Positions 16,695 to 26,145 of a stretch of 45,195 bases of DNA are shown here, piece by piece. This DNA is from Clostridia bacterium (GTDB lineage Bacteria > Bacillota > Clostridia > Christensenellales > Aristaeellaceae): the NCBI GenBank assembly GCA_030529995.1, contig JAUMVT010000011.1:1-45195 (forward strand). Reading direction: 5' to 3'. Numbering within the stretch: position 1 is the stretch's first letter; each line of letters opens with the position of its first letter. Both the position numbers and the translations under genes were made by a program. The notes under the pieces are model-generated. The model saw only the letters and a program-made list of their open reading frames with translations, did no database searches and was not told the DNA's origin.

Positions 16695-18080
16695 TCACGT
16701 GCTTTGTTTTTCTCCTGTATTTTGGTCACCCACCAAATGCTTCAGGAAGGCAATGCTGTCCTCCTTGCTCATGGCATAGCAGGGGATCAGCGTCTTGCAG
16801 AAATACCGCCGCAGGGATCTGGCAAAGCCTGCGTCATGCACAAAGGTATCACAATGCAGATAGCCTTCATAGCTGCCAGGCATCAGTGCCACACCGTGCC
16901 CCAGGTTGGCAGACACATTATGGCTTACAAACAGCTGATCCTCGCCGGACAGGTGCAAATCAAAATGCTCATTCTGCTCCGCATAGGCAATGAGCGCGCT
17001 CAGAATCGACTTTCTCTCCTCCACGGTGAAGGGGCGCAGCTCCATCACTTTCCGCTTCAGCTGCCCGGTTGCCATAAAGTTCTCCACGCCCCTGCAGGAC
17101 ATCAGCAGGTGGGTGGCTCGCTTCTTGGTCAGCATGTTGGTGCACCGCAGGTAGCTGATGCGCCGAAGATCCACCATGGTGCCGTGATCTTCCCGCTCGC
17201 TGCGGAATGCGGCATGCAAAATGTCAATGGGCATGCAGGCAAAGGGCAGATCTTCCTGCATGATGCAGGTTTCCGTATCCTTTTCCATCTGGTACAGGGC
17301 TTCCAGATGCTCCGCACAGCTGCGGAAGTCCGACAGGTCATACACGTAGTTCAAATCCTTGGCATCCACCGCCACCTGCTGGAAGAAGTCGTACAAGCCG
17401 CCATCTGGCAGACTCATCATGCGAATCTTCTTGGAGGGCTGGGCAAGGAGCAGCCATTCCTGCCATGCATCCCTTTTCCGGCAGCGGAGAATCGACAAAT
17501 CCCCCGGGCTGCTGGCATGCTCCGGCAGCATAGACACCCGGCATCTGGTATCACAGAGAACAGGCATGGCGTCTGCGATAAAGCCGGGCATTTCCTCACT
17601 CTGCACCATATGCAGGCAGCACTGAACGTGCATCCGGTCGCCGAAGGTATCCAACAGGCTCATTAAATCCTGAAACAGAACCGTGCTGGAATGCTGAAAG
17701 GTCAGCACGTGAATTTCCAGCGCATCCTCCAACAGAGGCTGCAGCTGACGCAGTAGCAAATCCGTCCGGCTCCCTGCTGCAGGAAAGAAGATGCGGTGAA
17801 AGGCCTCTTCATGATCCACCGGGCCGGACTGCATTCGGTTCACATTCAGTGACGCACGGAAACGTGTTTCTTCCTGAGGGGACACCGGTGCATCCTGGGC
17901 AGCCAGCAGTGATTCCAGAAAAGTAAGGCAGCGCTTCGGCGTGCATTGATCGTGTCGCAGTCGGGAAATGGTGGTGGTGCTCCCCGTGCCGGTAATGGCC
18001 GCCACCTCTGCCGCAGACAGGTCGTGATCCAGCATCCACTGATCCAAGCACTTACCAAAGGTCATGGAATACTCCGTCAC
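16695..18080 (-). CDS. HTH-domain protein of unknown function
   Basis: A 461-residue soluble protein. Residues about 8-65 look like a short helix-turn-helix (LSAAEVAAITGTGSTTTISRLRHDQ) of the XRE/LacI kind. The remaining 400 residues match no family I can name; they are rich in Cys, Met and His, with a segment resembling an effector or phospholipase-D-like scaffold only vaguely. No signal peptide or membrane helix is visible. Start: GTG at 18080 behind GGAGG with 8-bp spacing; a later ATG at 18065 lacks a site. It has a near-consensus promoter and is divergent from the KDG-kinase-like gene. Its stop is 12 bp before the metQNI promoter. Probably a regulator; target unknown. Confidence 0.6.
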   Translation of the reverse strand: MTEYSMTFGKCLDQWMLDHDLSAAEVAAITGTGSTTTISRLRHDQCTPKRCLTFLESLLAAQDAPVSPQEETRFRASLNVNRMQSGPVDHEEAFHRIFFPAAGSRTDLLLRQLQPLLEDALEIHVLTFQHSSTVLFQDLMSLLDTFGDRMHVQCCLHMVQSEEMPGFIADAMPVLCDTRCRVSMLPEHASSPGDLSILRCRKRDAWQEWLLLAQPSKKIRMMSLPDGGLYDFFQQVAVDAKDLNYVYDLSDFRSCAEHLEALYQMEKDTETCIMQEDLPFACMPIDILHAAFRSEREDHGTMVDLRRISYLRCTNMLTKKRATHLLMSCRGVENFMATGQLKRKVMELRPFTVEERKSILSALIAYAEQNEHFDLHLSGEDQLFVSHNVSANLGHGVALMPGSYEGYLHCDTFVHDAGFARSLRRYFCKTLIPCYAMSKEDSIAFLKHLVGDQNTGEKQST

Positions 18081-18108
18081 AGCTCATCCCTCCCCGCACA
18101 TTGGCTAT

Positions 18109-18137
18109 ATCATATCAAAACTATCATTTATTGTCAA
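18109..18137 (-). promoter_or_regulatory. Promoter of the unknown HTH gene
   Basis: On the minus strand TTGACA (18132-18137) and TATGAT (18109-18114) are spaced by 17 bp, 28 bp upstream of the GTG start. No equally clear promoter is seen for the divergent kinase gene in the 170-bp intergenic region. Confidence 0.85.
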
Positions 18138-18250
18138 CAGTCATCGAACAAGCATTCGTCATTGCAGGAAAAACCAGCGTCCTCGGCAGGAAGTTTCCTA
18201 AGCCGCGGCGAATAGAAGAAACATGAAGAAAGCCAAGGGAGGACATCTGC

Positions 18251-19339
18251 ATGGAACATTCCAATCCGCTGCTTCGAGAATTGGATACCACCAAAAAGTT
18301 CATCACCATCGGGGAAATCATGCTCCGTTTGACGCCCCCCAATTACGATAAGATTCGTGTCGCCACCAATTTTGAGGCCAGCTACGGCGGCAGCGAGGCC
18401 AACATCGCCCTGGCGCTGGCCAACCTGGGCATCGACAGCACCTTCTTCTCTGTAGTGCCCAACAATTCCCTGGGCAAGAGCGCCGTTCGGATGCTCCGCT
18501 CCAACGATGTGCACTGCACTCCCGTGATTCTTTCCTCCCCGGAGGAGACTCCTTCCCACCGGCTGGGCACCTACTATCTGGAAACAGGCTACGGCATCCG
18601 TGCCAGCAAGGTCATCTACGACCGAAAGCATTCCGCCATGGCCGAATACGACTTCTCCAAGGTAGATCTGGATGAGCTGCTTACCGGCTTTGACTGGCTC
18701 CACCTGAGCGGCATCACCCCAGCCCTGGGTCCCAACTGCGCCAAGCTGGTGCTGGATTGCCTGAAGGTGGCCAAAGAGAAGGGTATGACCGTCAGCTTTG
18801 ACGGCAACTTCCGCTCCACCCTGTGGAGCTGGGAGCAGGCGCGGGACTTCTGCACCCTGTGCCTCCCCTATGTGGATGTGCTGCTGGGCATTGAGCCTTA
18901 TCACCTGTGGCGGGATGACAACGATCATACCAAGGGAGATGTGAAGGACGGTGTTCCGCTTCAGCCCTCCTATGAGCAGCAGGATGAAATCTTCCAGTGC
19001 TTCGTGGAGCGGTATCCCAACATCAAGTGCATCGGCCGGCACGTCCGCTACGCTCATTCCGGCAGCGAAAACAGCCTGAAGGCCTTCATGTGGTATGAAG
19101 GACACACCTTCGAAAGCCGGCTGTACACCTTCAACATTTTGGATCGTGTAGGCGGAGGCGACGCCTTTGCCGGCGGCCTGATTTACGCCATGATCCACAA
19201 CTTCCGCCCCATGGACATGGTCAATTTCGCCGTTGCCAGCAGCGTGCTGAAGCACACCATTCACGGTGATGCCAACATCATCGACGATGTGCAGACCATC
19301 AAGAATCTGATGAACATGAACTACGATATCAAGCGGTAA
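18251..19339 (+). CDS. PfkB-family sugar kinase, 2-keto-3-deoxygluconate kinase type
   Basis: This 362-residue cytoplasmic kinase should phosphorylate a sugar acid, most likely 2-keto-3-deoxygluconate in the pectin/uronate branch. Evidence: the N-terminal GEIMLRLTPP and YGGSEANIALALANLG motifs that mark KdgK-like members, and the PfkB signature DRVGGGDAFAGGL with catalytic Asp304. GGGAGGACATCTGC precedes the ATG. No KDPG aldolase or uronate isomerase lies nearby, so the substrate is inferred from family resemblance only. The divergent HTH gene could regulate it. Transcription ends weakly; only a short AGCGGT/ACCGCT repeat lies at the stop codon. Confidence 0.85.
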   Translation: MEHSNPLLRELDTTKKFITIGEIMLRLTPPNYDKIRVATNFEASYGGSEANIALALANLGIDSTFFSVVPNNSLGKSAVRMLRSNDVHCTPVILSSPEETPSHRLGTYYLETGYGIRASKVIYDRKHSAMAEYDFSKVDLDELLTGFDWLHLSGITPALGPNCAKLVLDCLKVAKEKGMTVSFDGNFRSTLWSWEQARDFCTLCLPYVDVLLGIEPYHLWRDDNDHTKGDVKDGVPLQPSYEQQDEIFQCFVERYPNIKCIGRHVRYAHSGSENSLKAFMWYEGHTFESRLYTFNILDRVGGGDAFAGGLIYAMIHNFRPMDMVNFAVASSVLKHTIHGDANIIDDVQTIKNLMNMNYDIKR

Positions 19340-19368
19340 CCGCTACCTTTTCCGCTCACTGCAAAACA

Positions 19369-19382
19369 CGAAACTGAGTTCG
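19369..19382 (+). promoter_or_regulatory. Candidate LexA (SOS) box of recA
   Basis: CGAAACTGAGTTCG is a 14-bp imperfect palindrome differing at one half-site base from the Bacillota LexA consensus CGAAC-N4-GTTCG. It lies 20 bp upstream of the likely -35 element, a position where repression would be plausible. Confidence 0.6.
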
Positions 19383-19401
19383 TCTTTTTCCGGTGTTCCC
19401 C

Positions 19402-19430
19402 TTGCAAACCATGGTTATCCGTGATACCAT
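19402..19430 (+). promoter_or_regulatory. Probable recA promoter
   Basis: TTGCAA (19402-19407) and TACCAT (19425-19430) are spaced by 17 bp. The region also forms an imperfect hairpin, CATGG-T-TATC with GATACCATG (19410-19431). Confidence 0.55.
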
Positions 19431-19506
19431 GCAGGGGACGGAATCATTGCGAAGCGTCCCTTCGCATGCCTATAAGGATGAACCGGTTAGGAGGAAATCT
19501 TGAATC

Positions 19507-20670
19507 ATGGCGACCAAAAAAGCAGCCGCTTCTAAGGCGGATAAAGCAGTCAAGTCCGGCGAAAACCCTCAGGAGGAAAAGCTGAAGGCGCTGGAGCACG
19601 CATTGGCAGATCTGGACAAGCAGTACGGCAAGGGTGCTGTGATGAAGCTGGGTGAAAATGTAACCGACCAGAATATCCCGGTGATTCCCACCGGCTGCTT
19701 GACGCTGGATGCGGCCCTGGGTGTCGGCGGCATTCCCCGTGGACGTATTGTGGAGATTTACGGACCGGAATCTTCCGGCAAAACCACCGTTGCCCTGCAC
19801 ATTGTGGCGGAAGCTCAGCGGGCTGGCGGCATTGCAGCCTTTGTGGATGCGGAGCACGCCCTGGATCCCGCCTATGCCAAGAAGCTGGGCGTGAACATCG
19901 ACGAGCTGTACGTCTCCCAGCCGGACACCGGCGAGCAGGCACTGGAAATCGCAGAAGCCCTGGTTCGCTCCGGTGCCTTGGACGTGGTGGTCATCGACTC
20001 CGTTGCCGCACTGGTGCCCAAGGCCGAAATCGACGGCGAAATGGGCGACAGCTTTGTGGGACTGCAGGCACGGCTCATGAGTCAGGCACTGCGGAAGCTG
20101 GCCGGTATCATTAATAAAACGGGCTGCGTGGCCATTTTCATCAATCAGCTGCGTGAAAAAGTTGGTGTCATGTACGGCAACCCGGAAACCACCCCCGGCG
20201 GCCGTGCGCTGAAGTTCTACGCTTCCGTCCGTCTGGATGTACGCCGCGGTGAGCAGCTGAAGGACGGCTCCACCGTAGTCGGCAATCACACCAAGGTGAA
20301 GGTTGTGAAGAACAAGGTTGCGCCTCCCTTCCGTGTGGCCGAGTTTGACATTGTGTATGGCGAGGGCATCAGCAAGGAAGGCACCCTGCTGGATCTGGCA
20401 GTGGAGCGGGACATCATCCACAAGAGCGGCGCATGGTTCTCCTACAAGGATCAACGCATCGGTCAGGGGCGCGAGAACACTCGTCTGTTCCTGAAGAGCC
20501 ATCCCGAAATCGCAGACGAAATCGATGCCGTGATTCGGCAGGAGCTGTTCAAGGCTAATGATCAGGCAGCCCCTGCTGCCGATGCTGCCCCCGTCGGTGA
20601 GGATGCCGAATCCTTCGATGAAGAAGACGATTTGGCTCTGCTGGAGGAGGATCTTCCCGACGAGGAATGA
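19507..20670 (+). CDS. recA: Recombinase A
   Basis: RecA forms ATP-dependent filaments on single-stranded DNA, drives strand exchange and triggers LexA self-cleavage. The 387-residue protein has Walker [10 protein letters not shown] (86-94), the following [12 protein letters not shown], Walker B region [16 protein letters not shown], loop L1 with [14 protein letters not shown], and loop L2 with [28 protein letters not shown]. The acidic C-terminal tail is normal for the family. TAGGAGG lies 13 bp before the ATG. A LexA-like box stands upstream and a terminator follows, so it is a single-gene unit. Confidence 0.99.
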   Translation: MATKKAAASKADKAVKSGENPQEEKLKALEHALADLDKQYGKGAVMKLGENVTDQNIPVIPTGCLTLDAALGVGGIPRGRIVEIYGPESSGKTTVALHIVAEAQRAGGIAAFVDAEHALDPAYAKKLGVNIDELYVSQPDTGEQALEIAEALVRSGALDVVVIDSVAALVPKAEIDGEMGDSFVGLQARLMSQALRKLAGIINKTGCVAIFINQLREKVGVMYGNPETTPGGRALKFYASVRLDVRRGEQLKDGSTVVGNHTKVKVVKNKVAPPFRVAEFDIVYGEGISKEGTLLDLAVERDIIHKSGAWFSYKDQRIGQGRENTRLFLKSHPEIADEIDAVIRQELFKANDQAAPAADAAPVGEDAESFDEEDDLALLEEDLPDEE

Positions 20671-20718
20671 TTTGTTGGTCTTGCCGAAAACGACTGTTTG
20701 ATGTATGATAGCATCAGT

Positions 20719-20755
20719 ACAGGCGCGACGCATTCACTGGCGCCGCGCCTGTTTT
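20719..20755 (+). terminator. recA terminator
   Basis: ACAGGCGCG and CGCGCCTGT form a 9-bp stem (20719-20727 with 20744-20752), followed by TTTTTGC. The same 9-bp arms occur in the terminator at 282-309. Confidence 0.85.
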
Positions 20756-20782
20756 TGCATTCTGCTGAAAGGGCACGGTAGT

Positions 20783-21847
20783 ATGAAGAAAATTGTTCTC
20801 ACCGGCGGCGGCACTTTGGGACATGTAACCCCCCATCTGGCGTTGATTCCTCACCTGCAGGAGAGCGGGTATGAGATTCACTATATCGGCACGGAAAAAG
20901 GCATGGAGCGGGACAAGATGGCCTCCGTTCCCGGAGTCACCTATCATGCGGTGAAAAGTGGTAAGCTGCGCCGTTATTTTTCCTGGCAGAACTTCACCGA
21001 CCCTTTCCGGGTGATTGCCGGTGCCTTTCAGGCCTCCCACGTCATCGGGAAGATCAAGCCGGACGTGGTGTTCAGCAAGGGCGGCTTCGTGGCCGTGCCG
21101 GTGGTCTTCGGCGCATGGGTACATCATGTGCCCGTTCTCTGCCATGAAAGTGACCTGACCCCCGGCCTTGCTAACAAGCTTTGCAAGCCCTTTGCCAAGA
21201 AAATCGCCACCACCTTCCCGGAGTGTGCGGCTGCCCTGGGCGCAAAGGCCGAAATGACCGGCACGCCCCTGCGGCCGGAGCTTTTCCGGGGCGACCGTGC
21301 CAAGGGACTGGCACTGCTGCACTTTGACGGCAGCAAGCCTGTTTTGCTGATGATGGGCGGTTCCTCCGGTGCACAGGCAGTCAACAAAGCCCTGCGGGAA
21401 GCGCTGCCACAACTGACCGGACAGTTCGATGTTGCCCACATCTGCGGCAAGGGCAACCTGGACGCCTCTCTGGAAGGCACCGCCGGCTATACCCAGGTGG
21501 AATTCTTGGATGCGGATCTGCCGGATGTGCTGGCTGCGGCGGATTTGGTGCTGTCCCGGGCGGGCAGCAACGCCCTGTGTGAATTTCAGGCACTTGATAA
21601 ACCTCTGCTGCTTGTCCCCTACCCCAAGGGAGCCAGCCGGGGCGACCAGATTCTCAATGCCCAGAGCTACGAAAAGCGGGGGCTTTGCCGGGTGCTGCTG
21701 CAGGAAAACATGACCGCTGATACCCTGGCGGAAGCCTTGAAGAAAACCTGGGCTGATCGAGCCGTCCTGGCTGCCAACGTGAAGGCCGCCCCGCCGGCAG
21801 ACGGCACCAAGCGTGTGCTGGAAATGATTGAAGAAGTCCAGCGGTAA
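20783..21847 (+). CDS. murG: UDP-GlcNAc--lipid I GlcNAc transferase
   Basis: MurG makes lipid II from lipid I on the cytoplasmic face of the membrane during peptidoglycan synthesis. The 354-residue protein starts at MKKIVLTGGGTLGHVTPHLAL and shows the family landmarks GTPLRPEL, MMGGSSGAQAVN, LSRAGSNALCEFQAL and PYPKGASRGDQ. GAAAGGG before the ATG at 20783 is a modest ribosome site; the open frame upstream lies in the recA terminator and is not coding. It is not in a dcw cluster here. The neighbour downstream is an L,D-transpeptidase, so both act in the cell wall. Confidence 0.95.
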   Translation: MKKIVLTGGGTLGHVTPHLALIPHLQESGYEIHYIGTEKGMERDKMASVPGVTYHAVKSGKLRRYFSWQNFTDPFRVIAGAFQASHVIGKIKPDVVFSKGGFVAVPVVFGAWVHHVPVLCHESDLTPGLANKLCKPFAKKIATTFPECAAALGAKAEMTGTPLRPELFRGDRAKGLALLHFDGSKPVLLMMGGSSGAQAVNKALREALPQLTGQFDVAHICGKGNLDASLEGTAGYTQVEFLDADLPDVLAAADLVLSRAGSNALCEFQALDKPLLLVPYPKGASRGDQILNAQSYEKRGLCRVLLQENMTADTLAEALKKTWADRAVLAANVKAAPPADGTKRVLEMIEEVQR

Positions 21848-21883
21848 CGATCTGCTTTTGTGTGAGCATAGGAGAGGAAACAA

Positions 21884-23572
21884 ATGAAACGCAGCTTACT
21901 GGCACTGTTGGCAGTTCTGCTTTTCCTCCTGCCCCTGGGGGCAATAGGTGAAGAAGAGGCTGTCCCTGTGGATGACCTGGATGACGACGGGTTTGAAATC
22001 ACCGTGACGGAAGATCGGGATCTGAAGGAAGGGGATGAAGGAGATGATGTGTCCACCCTTCAGTATCGCCTGAAGGATCTCTATTACCTGACCAGCGAAG
22101 CAACCGGCGTTTATGATGCCGCCACCACGGCAGCGATCAAATCCTTTCAGGAAGATTTCAGCCTGGAAGTCACCGGCGAAGCAGATGCAAAAACCCAAAG
22201 CCTGCTTTTTGCGGCACAGTACCGTCCCCTGAAGAAGGGCTGCATCGGGGATGATGTGAAGGAACTGCAAACCCGGCTGACGGTGCTGGGCTACTACAAA
22301 GGCAAAGTCAGCGGTGAATATCTGGATGCCACGGAAGAAGCCGTCCGTGCTTATCAGGAGGCCAACGGAGAAGAGGTCACCGGCATTGCCGATGTGGATA
22401 CACTGGCAGTTCTTCTTCAGGCATCGGAGGAATCCAGCGATACCGCCGATACCGGCACCGTCATGCAGGGAACCGTGGCCTATACCGAGCGGCTGGCCAA
22501 GGGTTCCACCGGAACGTTGGTCAAGCAGCTGCAAACCCGGCTGACAGAACTTGGCTACTACTCTGGCCCCATCAGCGGCAATTTCCTCGGCAAAACCATG
22601 ACCGCCGTGAAAGCCCTACAGAAGCAGAACGGTGTCACCGTGGACGGCATTGTGGGAGAAGTGACCTGGAACCTGATCTTCAACGATGCCTCCGTGGTGC
22701 TGCCAGATGCCACACCCAAGCCTACGCCTACCCCCACCCCTGTGCCTTATGCCATTACGGTGGACGTAGCCAATCAGGTCACCACCGTTTACGGGCTGGA
22801 TGAAAACGGTGAGCACACGGTGATTGTCCGGCAGATGCTGTGCTCCACCGGAACCAAGTCCAACCCCAGTGATCCGGGTGATTGGGTGCTGACCGGCCGG
22901 AAAGCCAAGTGGTGCTACTTCCCCAAGTGGGGCGGCCATGCCCGGTACTGGACACGAATCAACTCCTCCATTGCCTTCCATTCCGTGATTTACAACGCAG
23001 TGGATACCAAGGCATTGGCAAAGAGCAGCTACAACAATCTGGGCAAGCGTGTTTCCCACGGCTGCATCCGCCTAACCGTAGCCGATGCCAAGTGGATTTA
23101 CGACAACTGCGGTGAAGGCACGGTGGTCAGCATTGTGGAAGATATGCCGGCAGATCCGGAGCTTCGCGCTTCCCTGAAGCTGCCGGCGCTGAACACCAAA
23201 ACCATGCTGCCGGAAGAAACACCCGAACCCACCGCCAGCCCCACCTATGTTTCCGACGGTCTGCCGCCCATGCCTTTGGCGCAGCTGAAAAAGAATGATT
23301 CTTCCGAGGCCGTGTACTGGATGCAGATGAAGCTGACGGAACTGGGCTATTATCACGGCAAGTGCTCCGGCACATATCTGGACGGCACCGTACAGGCCGT
23401 GAAGGATTTCCAGAAGGCTGCCGGATTAAAGGTAACCGGCACGGCTACCGTGGCCACGCTGGAAGCCCTTTATGCCGATGTGCTGACCACCCCCACCATT
23501 GAGCCCACTCCCACCCTGGCACCCACCCCCACGCCGGTGGCATCCCTGCCCACCCCCGGCAGCGGCGAATAA
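21884..23572 (+). CDS. Secreted L,D-transpeptidase with four peptidoglycan-binding repeats
   Basis: After a signal peptide (residues 1-22) and an acidic stretch come three peptidoglycan-binding type 1 repeats (about 46-110, 116-180 and 203-268), a Pro-Thr linker (275-288), a YkuD catalytic domain (289-420; AFHSVIYN with His366 and SHGCIRL with the nucleophile Cys394), a second Pro-rich linker, a fourth repeat (about 475-535) and a Pro-Thr-rich tail. The enzyme should make 3-3 cross-links or attach proteins in the wall outside the membrane. Length (562) is large for the family because of the four repeats. It starts 36 bp after murG behind AGGAGAGG and is probably co-transcribed. Confidence 0.92.
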   Translation: MKRSLLALLAVLLFLLPLGAIGEEEAVPVDDLDDDGFEITVTEDRDLKEGDEGDDVSTLQYRLKDLYYLTSEATGVYDAATTAAIKSFQEDFSLEVTGEADAKTQSLLFAAQYRPLKKGCIGDDVKELQTRLTVLGYYKGKVSGEYLDATEEAVRAYQEANGEEVTGIADVDTLAVLLQASEESSDTADTGTVMQGTVAYTERLAKGSTGTLVKQLQTRLTELGYYSGPISGNFLGKTMTAVKALQKQNGVTVDGIVGEVTWNLIFNDASVVLPDATPKPTPTPTPVPYAITVDVANQVTTVYGLDENGEHTVIVRQMLCSTGTKSNPSDPGDWVLTGRKAKWCYFPKWGGHARYWTRINSSIAFHSVIYNAVDTKALAKSSYNNLGKRVSHGCIRLTVADAKWIYDNCGEGTVVSIVEDMPADPELRASLKLPALNTKTMLPEETPEPTASPTYVSDGLPPMPLAQLKKNDSSEAVYWMQMKLTELGYYHGKCSGTYLDGTVQAVKDFQKAAGLKVTGTATVATLEALYADVLTTPTIEPTPTLAPTPTPVASLPTPGSGE

Positions 23573-23586
23573 TAACAAGGTAACAG

Positions 23587-23622
23587 AAGAGCACAGGCCG
23601 AAATGAAGCCTGTGCTCTTCTT
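23587..23622 (+). terminator. Terminator after the L,D-transpeptidase gene
   Basis: AAGAGCACAGGC and GCCTGTGCTCTT form a perfect 12-bp stem with a 9-base loop, followed by CTTG. It lies 14 bp after the stop and could also serve the convergent M42 gene, whose stop lies on the other side. Confidence 0.8.
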
Positions 23623-23654
23623 GTATGTACGCCGATAGTGCCGAGGAATTCGGA

Positions 23655-24686
23655 TTACTTCACATGCTCCGCCACGTCGGTGACCAAGGCCAATGTGTTC
23701 ATCATGCCCCGAATATGGGTACGCTCATAGCCATGGGATGCGTACACGCCCTGTCCGCACAGGGCATAGCGGGCATCCAGACCAGCCTTCAGGGCCGTAG
23801 CCGTATCCGAGGAATAGCCGGGATAAATATCCACCACGTAGTCCAGCTTCAGCCGCTGGGCACGCTCCACCAGCTCGGTGGTAAAGTCATAGTCGTAGGG
23901 GCCTGCGCTGTCCTTTGCGCAGATGGACACCTGCGTTTCGTGACAGCCCAGATCATCACCCACGCAGCCCATATCCACCGCCAACAGATCCTCGATATCC
24001 ATCTTGTACACAGGGGATGCGCCGTGACCCACTTCCTCATACACGGTAAAGATCAGCGTTACCTTCCGGCCAAGGGTCACCCGACCTTCCGCCACTTCCC
24101 GTGCCAAGGTCAGCAGCACGGCACTGGAAGCCTTGTCATCCAGATGCCGGCTCTTCACAAATCCGCTTTCCGTAATCACCGTACGGGGGTCAAAGGAGAT
24201 AAAGTCGCCGGGACGAATGCCCAGTGCCTCCGTGGCTTCCTTGGACCAGGTTTCCTCGTCCACCACCACTTCCATGGACTCATCGTTTCTCGGCGTGGCG
24301 GTCTGATTGCCCCACACATGGCGGCTGGCATGGGTAGACTGCACGGTAGCGCTGTACCGCTTGCCGCTGCGGGTGTGGATGATCACGTTCTCATTTTCAA
24401 TGGCGTTGTCATTGTAGCCCCCCAGCTGGGTGTACCGCAGGCAGCCGTTAGACTTAATGGCACGTACCATGGCGCCCAATGTATCCACATGAGCAGAAAT
24501 GGCCAGAGGATGACCCGTGCCGCCGATGCAGCAGGTTACCGTGCCCTTCGGCGTACGCTCAGGAGCGAACCCAAGGCGGGTCAGCTCCGCCAGTAGGTAA
24601 TCCGTGGCTTCCCGGGTCATGCCTGTGGGGCTGGGAATGTTGGTCAGGGTTTTCAGCTGCTCAAGGAGATAGGTTTGCTTATCCAT
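23655..24686 (-). CDS. M42-family (glutamyl) aminopeptidase
   Basis: This 343-residue cytoplasmic metallopeptidase of the tetrahedral (TET) M42 family trims peptides from their N-terminus. Metal and catalytic residues are visible: SAHVDTLG (His and Asp), SRHLDDKASSA (bridging Asp) and the catalytic YEEVGHG, followed by the Asp ligand in AVDMGC and a C-terminal SHGYERTH. The start at 24686 (MDKQTYLLEQL) is chosen for GGAAG at 7 bp; a longer frame would overlap the upstream gene. It follows the unknown secreted protein by 22 bp. Confidence 0.92.
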   Translation of the reverse strand: MDKQTYLLEQLKTLTNIPSPTGMTREATDYLLAELTRLGFAPERTPKGTVTCCIGGTGHPLAISAHVDTLGAMVRAIKSNGCLRYTQLGGYNDNAIENENVIIHTRSGKRYSATVQSTHASRHVWGNQTATPRNDESMEVVVDEETWSKEATEALGIRPGDFISFDPRTVITESGFVKSRHLDDKASSAVLLTLAREVAEGRVTLGRKVTLIFTVYEEVGHGASPVYKMDIEDLLAVDMGCVGDDLGCHETQVSICAKDSAGPYDYDFTTELVERAQRLKLDYVVDIYPGYSSDTATALKAGLDARYALCGQGVYASHGYERTHIRGMMNTLALVTDVAEHVK

Positions 24687-24708
24687 ATAGAAACTTCCTT
24701 TCCATCGC

Positions 24709-26118
24709 TTACCACACGCCGGCCTCGCTGCGGAGCTCATCCCATGTGATGCCGGTAATTTGCAGGGTACCGTCGTCGCTGTTTGTTAAATGGATGCGGG
24801 TATTGTCATCCGTGCCTACGGTTACGTCAAAGTATCCGCAGGATGCATCCTTGCCGAAGAAATACCGTTCTCCGTACCAATCGCTGCCGGTAGTGAAATA
24901 CACCCGGTAGCTGCCGGGCTGCAAGGTCACCTGCAGCCGAACGCCCTGATGAATGAACCCGGACAGTACCTGCTGGCCGTTCCGCTCCACCAGCACATAG
25001 GCGTGCTGGTCGCTGCCCTTAGTGTCGAAGAAGACTCGGCTTCCCCCTTCATCGGATGCGCCGGTGAGGATACCCGTATCAATCAGGTCAATCTGAGGAT
25101 AATAAGGGAGGGTGGCCGCGTAGGTCATCAGGCTGTCAACGGTTTCATCCACAGCCGTCATGTATGTCCCGAAGAAATCCATCAGGTCACCGGCAGCCGT
25201 TGCGCCCTCCTGAGCCACCGCCGTCAGGTCAACGGTCATGTGCATGGTAGTGGGCTTTTTGCTGTCATAGGCGTAGGTCAGGAAGGTTTCCGCCATGGCT
25301 TCGCAAAGCACCCGATCCACATCATCCCGGGTGAAATCCGGCACGCCCAGCATGCTTTGCATATTGGTACGGGCTGTTTCCTCCGCATCGGACAGCATAG
25401 CCTTCCAGTTGCCGACGGTCATGGTCAGGTTCAGCTGAATGGCCTCATCCCCTGCTTCCGCCTTGGTGATTTTCATCAGCATCAGCAAGGGTGCAAGGCG
25501 ACGAGCCGCACTGTCGGCGGATACCTGCAGCTTGCCTGCCACGGCCGTGCCGTAGTCCGTCAGTGCGCTCAGGGTCGGCACGGTTTCCGGCTTTTTCTTG
25601 GGCAGTTCCGCTGCCTTTGGCAGAAGGACTTCTTCCAGTGCAGTGCGGATACCCTTGATTTGGTAGCTGCTCTTTGCTGCCGCGGCACGCTTCTTCGCCC
25701 CGGACAGCAGTTTGCTGGGGCTTTCGCTGCCGGACCACTTGAAAACCACCGTGCCCTCGGCGTTTTCCTTAATGCTGGCCGTCAGCTGATAGTCTGCCGT
25801 AGCCGTACCGGATACTGCCTGCATCAGGTAAGCTGCTGCGTCCGTAACCTCGGTTTTGCTGTCAACACCGGCCACGAGGGTGGGAACCGTCACCGTGGCC
25901 GTGGCGGACTTGCCATCCTCCGCAACCGTAACCCCGGCAATAACCGCCTGGGACAGGATCGAAGATGCCCATCCTGTCGCTTCCGCCTGGGCGGATGCAA
26001 GGCTCTCCTCCACTTTTTCCAACATCAGCGACTGCTGATCCATACTTTCGGCGTATGCGCTGCCAAAGGCCGTGCACAGGGTCGCAAGGGTCAGCATCAG
26101 GCAAATCAGCTTTCGCAT
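24709..26118 (-). CDS. Secreted protein of unknown function
   Basis: The 469-residue protein begins with a clear signal peptide (RKLICLMLTLATLCTAFGSAYA) and no lipobox. I recognise no family. The middle is helical and Ala/Lys/Glu-rich with repeated threonine-alanine stretches. The last 110 residues look like a beta-sandwich (VLVERNGQQVLSGFIHQG, QVTLQPGSYRVYF, GYFDVTVG) such as occurs in carbohydrate- or surface-binding modules. Two starts are possible: 26130 directly abuts GGGAGG, while 26118 has AAGGA at 4 bp and GGGAGG at 12 bp and yields the typical signal peptide; I choose the latter. It lies between the phosphosugar mutase terminator and the M42 peptidase gene. Confidence 0.7.
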   Translation of the reverse strand: MRKLICLMLTLATLCTAFGSAYAESMDQQSLMLEKVEESLASAQAEATGWASSILSQAVIAGVTVAEDGKSATATVTVPTLVAGVDSKTEVTDAAAYLMQAVSGTATADYQLTASIKENAEGTVVFKWSGSESPSKLLSGAKKRAAAAKSSYQIKGIRTALEEVLLPKAAELPKKKPETVPTLSALTDYGTAVAGKLQVSADSAARRLAPLLMLMKITKAEAGDEAIQLNLTMTVGNWKAMLSDAEETARTNMQSMLGVPDFTRDDVDRVLCEAMAETFLTYAYDSKKPTTMHMTVDLTAVAQEGATAAGDLMDFFGTYMTAVDETVDSLMTYAATLPYYPQIDLIDTGILTGASDEGGSRVFFDTKGSDQHAYVLVERNGQQVLSGFIHQGVRLQVTLQPGSYRVYFTTGSDWYGERYFFGKDASCGYFDVTVGTDDNTRIHLTNSDDGTLQITGITWDELRSEAGVW

Positions 26119-26145
26119 GGATTCCTTCATCCTCCCGGCATGATA

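Noticed and set aside
15507-17666. A 719-codon open frame on the plus strand
   Set aside because: It is antisense to metQ, the Met-rich leader and the HTH gene, crosses promoter and terminator, and has no ribosome site or motif.
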